Assembly: GCA_021815935.1 (NCBI GenBank)
Contig: JAKAZH010000068.1
Span: forward strand, 1 to 8,758
Length of the DNA: 8,758 nucleotides
DNA from: Actinomycetes bacterium
GTDB lineage: Bacteria > Actinomycetota > Acidimicrobiia > Acidimicrobiales > Palsa-688
Direction: 5' to 3'
Below are positions 6,722 through 8,758 of the stretch, in pieces. How positions within the stretch are numbered: position 1 is the first letter of the stretch; the number at the start of each line of letters is the position of its first letter. Under the pieces are notes generated by a model that saw only the letters and a list, made by a program, of their open reading frames with translations, did no database searches and was not told the DNA's origin. A program made the translations under genes and the position numbers.

Positions 6722-8057
6722 TTGGGACGGGTGGATCTGGCTGGGGCGGCGCATCTGGAGCTTGTGTCGGGAGTGGCGCAGCTGCGACCGGAGGACGCCA
6801 TGTTCGAGGCGATGCTGCGGGCTTGGCGGGCGCAGCAGACCGCCCGGGGGTTGCGGGAGGACACTATGTTCGCCCGGGAGCAACTGATGCGCCGGTTTTT
6901 GGAGTTCACCAACGAGTACCCGTGGAGATGGCTGCCGGGCCATGTGGAGGAGTTCACGGTGTCGTTGATCGCCGAGCGGCATCTGGCTCCCTCGACGGTC
7001 CGGAACTATCAGGTGAGCTTGCGGCTCTTCAGCGAATTCCTCGTCGATGCTCGCTACGGGTGGGGCCCAGCGTGCGAGGCGGCGTTCGGTCCGGGGGTGC
7101 ATCCAGTCGCGATCTGTCATGAGTGGAACACGATCGCCCATCTCAACGACTACGAGGGCGACCCCGAGGCCCGGCCGTTCAGCCGAGCAGAGATGCAGAG
7201 GTTTTTGGACTTCGCGGACGATCAGGTGGAGCGGGCGGTGCACGCGGGACGCAAGGGAGCGCTGGCGGCCTACCGGGACGCCACGATCTTCAAGGTCATG
7301 TACGGTTGGGGGCTGCGGCGCACGGAGTGCTCGAAGCTGGATGTGGTCGATTGGGGACGCAACCCCGCGGCGGCGGAGCTGGGACGATACGGCATGTTGC
7401 AGGTCCGCTACGGCAAGGCCAAGCGGGGTCAGCCGCCCAGGCGGCGCAACGTGGCTTCGGTCATGGCTTGGGCGGTCGAGGCGGTGGCGGACTACGTGGA
7501 GAACGTCCGGCCCCGTTTCGGGCCGCCGATCACCCTGCGATGTGGGTGACCGAACGAGGCGGCCGGGTACGCCCGGCGGAGATCAACGCCCGTTTCGTCT
7601 CCTACCGCGACGCGCTCGGCCTGCCCAAGGCGCTGGTGCCCCACTCGATAAGGCACTCCTATGTTATCACCCCTCCGGTTTTGGCATGAGGCACGACGAT
7701 TTGGACGGTCAAGGCGCCCGTGCCTCGCGCGTATCCTCCACTGCCGAGGCACGTGCCAGAATGCGTCAAAGGAGCCCTGAGCAGCATCTGCCTTATGAGC
7801 CGCCTTTAAAGCTCCGAAGGTGCCTCACGTGCCTTACTCGCGGAAATAGCCCTTCACCAGGCCTTTGCTCCGATGCACTACAGATAATCACGGTCAGCCA
7901 TCTCACCGAGAACGGACTTGACCGGCGGTTCATACAGGTCCAGGTGGGACATGAGGCCGACAGCTCCACCGCGATTTACACCCATGTCAGCTCCGATTTC
8001 ATGAACACGGCGTTGCGCAAAGCGCTGTCCCCGGCGCTGGACAGCCAGCCGGGCTAG
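6722..8057 (+). pseudogene. Tyrosine recombinase of the three-gene element, disrupted by a frameshift and a ~221-bp insertion
   Basis: TTG at 6722 has AGGAG (6711-6715) six bases upstream. The first 268 or so codons carry a SAM-like DNA-binding domain (to about residue 150, with STVRNYQVSLRLFSEFL) and the start of the catalytic domain: box I Arg in YGWGLRRTECSKL (about 194-206) and the Lys strand RYGKAKRG (229-236). One base is missing near 7521-7530. The next frame carries DHPAMWVTERGGRVRPAEI and PHSIRHSYV, the HxxR box (7642-7653). An insertion interrupts at about 7666-7891. A third frame then gives SHLTENGLDRRFIQVQVGHE and AIYTHVSSDF, with the catalytic Tyr codon at 7977-7979, ending TAG at 8055-8057. 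Reassembled, the protein is about 370 residues with every catalytic residue present. This suggests recent inactivation. The fused piece alone could not act; programmed frameshifting would not rescue the insertion. Confidence 0.85.
7666..7891. mobile_element. Small unidentified insertion (~221 bp) inside the recombinase gene, flanked by ATCAC
   Basis: The left half of the recombinase ends at HSYVIT (ATC at 7666) and the right half resumes at ITVSHL (ATC at 7887). ATCAC stands at 7666-7670 and 7887-7891. Deleting 221 bases (insert plus one ATCAC) restores the frame exactly, so ATCAC may be a target duplication. Alternatively, aligning V-S-H-L of the right half to the family's V-T-H-L puts the junctions at GT (7663-7664 and 7893-7894), with 230 bases inserted; the frame result is identical. 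The insert has no convincing gene and no clear terminal inverted repeat. It contains GAGGCACG at 7688-7695 and 7746-7753, its inverse CGTGCCTC at 7719-7726, GTGCCTC at 7820-7826, and the 10-base palindrome GGCACGTGCC at 7748-7757. It may be a MITE-like or IS200/IS605-like non-autonomous element, or a decayed one. Confidence 0.6.
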
Positions 8058-8075
8058 CCACAGGAGGCACTGTCG

Positions 8076-8393
8076 ATGACCGCCAAACTGGACTACCGCT
8101 GGAACCTTCGCCAAGTGATGGCGACCAGGGAGATGTTCGCCACTACCGACTTGATCCCGGCGCTGGCCAAGCGAGGGATCCGTCTGTCTTCCAGTCAGGT
8201 GTACCGGCTGGTGGTGGAACGACCGGAACGGCTCAGCCTGAAAATCCTCATGGCTTTGCTGGACATTCTCGACTGCACGATCGATGACATGATCGAGCCG
8301 GTCGCCGCTTCTCGGCCGGCGAAGAAGACCAATGCGGCCGGCGGCGAGAGCGGTGTCGGTGTGCTGCGCCCGAAGAGGGCCCGTATCACTTGA
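8076..8393 (+). CDS. Small helix-turn-helix (XRE/Cro-like) protein of the recombinase element (105 aa)
   Basis: AGGAGG at 8062-8067 lies 8 bases before ATG at 8076, 18 bases after the recombinase stop. Residues about 9-75 form a compact helical DNA-binding domain. NLRQVMATREMFATTDLIPA (10-29) gives the first helices, and LSSSQVYRLV with ERPERLSLKILMALLDILDC the recognition helix and following helices. The FSxxQ/V..L pattern and the DxxxDDMIEP end recall XRE-type (HTH_26-like) regulators in which VYRLV is the recognition helix. The last 27 residues are Ala/Lys/Arg-rich and probably disordered or DNA-contacting. The gene is intact although the recombinase before it is dead. Likely role: repressor or accessory DNA-binding factor of the element, with the palindrome at 6691-6705 a candidate site (inference). 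Its stop overlaps the next start (TTGA). Confidence 0.82.
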   Translation: MTAKLDYRWNLRQVMATREMFATTDLIPALAKRGIRLSSSQVYRLVVERPERLSLKILMALLDILDCTIDDMIEPVAASRPAKKTNAAGGESGVGVLRPKRARIT

Positions 8394-8758
8394 ACCCATC
8401 AGAGGCCCTCCTTGACCCTGTAGGCGCGGTGACCGCTGCGGTCAGCGCCGCCGATCCTGGCTGCGATCAGGTGGCGGTGCGCCACATCATCGAACGGGTC
8501 GGCGGGGGACGAGCAAAACGTCGGCGCCTGGCAAGCGCCCTGGCCGAGAATCCTTCGGTGCTGACGACCGGGCGCTCGCCAGCTCGTCGGGTTGTGGGAG
8601 ATCTCCTGCTGGGTCTGCGAACCGCTGGCGCCGCCAAGGTCGCCCGGCCACGATGTGCCGGTTGCGACCGGGAGATCACCACGATGCAACGCCGCGGCGA
8701 GCGCTGGTATTGCTCGGCGTGCTTTGTCCGCCCACAGGCGTGCGCCGGGTGCGGACAG
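8390..8758 (+). CDS. Zinc-ribbon protein, third gene of the recombinase element, N-terminal 123 residues (3' truncated by window)
   Basis: TTG at 8390 overlaps the HTH stop (TGA 8391-8393), and the frame stays open to the window end. The N-terminal 80 residues are Ala- and Arg-rich and helical: VTAAVSAADPG, then GRAKRRRLASALAENPSVLT and RRVVGDLLLGLRTAGAAKV. A cysteine-rich block follows with three CxxC knuckles at C89/C92, C108/C111 and C118/C121 (RPRCAGC, WYCSACF, ACAGCG), a probable zinc ribbon for DNA binding. I recall this arrangement from actinobacterial proteins of recombinase trios that continue into a longer region sometimes called XerD-like; that part lies outside the window and cannot be confirmed. 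No disruption is seen in the visible part. TTG is preferred for its four-base overlap; GTG codons further in are alternatives. Confidence 0.75.
   Translation, partial: MNPSEALLDPVGAVTAAVSAADPGCDQVAVRHIIERVGGGRAKRRRLASALAENPSVLTTGRSPARRVVGDLLLGLRTAGAAKVARPRCAGCDREITTMQRRGERWYCSACFVRPQACAGCGQ

Larger units (their letters stand above)
6650..8758 (+). mobile_element. Three-gene tyrosine-recombinase element (Tn554-like layout), left part; right end outside window
   Basis: Recombinase (broken), small HTH protein and zinc-ribbon protein lie head to tail with gaps of 18 and -4 bases and form one operon. The order of a recombinase of about 370 residues, a small protein of about 105 and a larger third protein recalls tyrosine-recombinase transposon trios such as Tn554 tnpA/B/C or RIT elements. 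The small gene here sits in the middle and is an XRE-like regulator. The left boundary is placed at the end of the chimeric remnant and is approximate; no terminal repeat could be matched because the right end is not in the window. Confidence 0.55.

Noticed and set aside
7047..8057. A single 336-codon protein covering the middle of the recombinase and the insert
   Set aside because: Only the last 57 or so residues match the recombinase. The first part is a shadow of the recombinase in another frame and the middle reads through the insertion.
1..8758. tRNA or rRNA genes, CRISPR array, toxin-antitoxin pair
   Set aside because: No cloverleaf, rRNA signature, regularly spaced repeat-spacer pattern or toxin-like partner was seen. 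The small HTH gene fits the recombinase element rather than an antitoxin, because its coupled neighbour is a zinc-ribbon protein.

Overview
The window is GC-rich DNA with GTG and TTG starts and four-base overlaps between adjacent genes. Its mobile genes are of a kind I associate with actinomycetes, so I read it as a chromosomal or large accessory region of a high-GC actinobacterium. Genus cannot be decided from the sequence.

Region 1 (1-5018) is the tail of a sugar or polysaccharide gene cluster on the + strand. It holds the C-terminal part of a Gfo/Idh/MocA-type oxidoreductase (probably the second half of a bi-domain oxidoreductase), an atypical SDR epimerase/dehydratase-like protein, a heparinase II/III-like protein, and a glutamine-dependent asparagine-synthase-like amidotransferase (AsnB family). 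The first three overlap by four bases (TTGA, GTGA) and look translationally coupled. asnB follows after 82 bases. Such sets are typical of exopolysaccharide, capsule or glycan-modification loci, so the amidotransferase more probably amidates a glycan or peptide moiety than serves general asparagine supply. That is inference from context.

Region 2 (about 5040-6650) is a graveyard of recombinases with no intact gene. It begins with three copies of a 13-15 bp motif, two direct and one inverted. Next comes a short N-terminal piece of a tyrosine integrase with one stop codon and one frameshift, then about 280 bases that I cannot assign. A serine recombinase remnant follows, keeping its zinc-ribbon region but lacking its catalytic N-terminus, with a frameshift and an internal deletion. 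It is joined in frame to the C-terminal box of a second tyrosine recombinase.

Region 3 (about 6650-8758) is the left part of a three-gene tyrosine-recombinase element, comparable in layout to Tn554-type transposons. A promoter candidate and a 15 bp palindrome precede a tyrosine recombinase broken by a one-base frameshift and by an insertion of about 221 bp. An intact small HTH protein and the start of a zinc-ribbon protein follow; the latter runs off the window. Removing the insertion, including one copy of a 5 bp direct repeat, puts the flanking halves back in one reading frame, so this is a recent and clean event. The insert matches nothing I recognise and carries a repeated GAGGCACG motif in both orientations; it is the least explained piece of DNA in the window.
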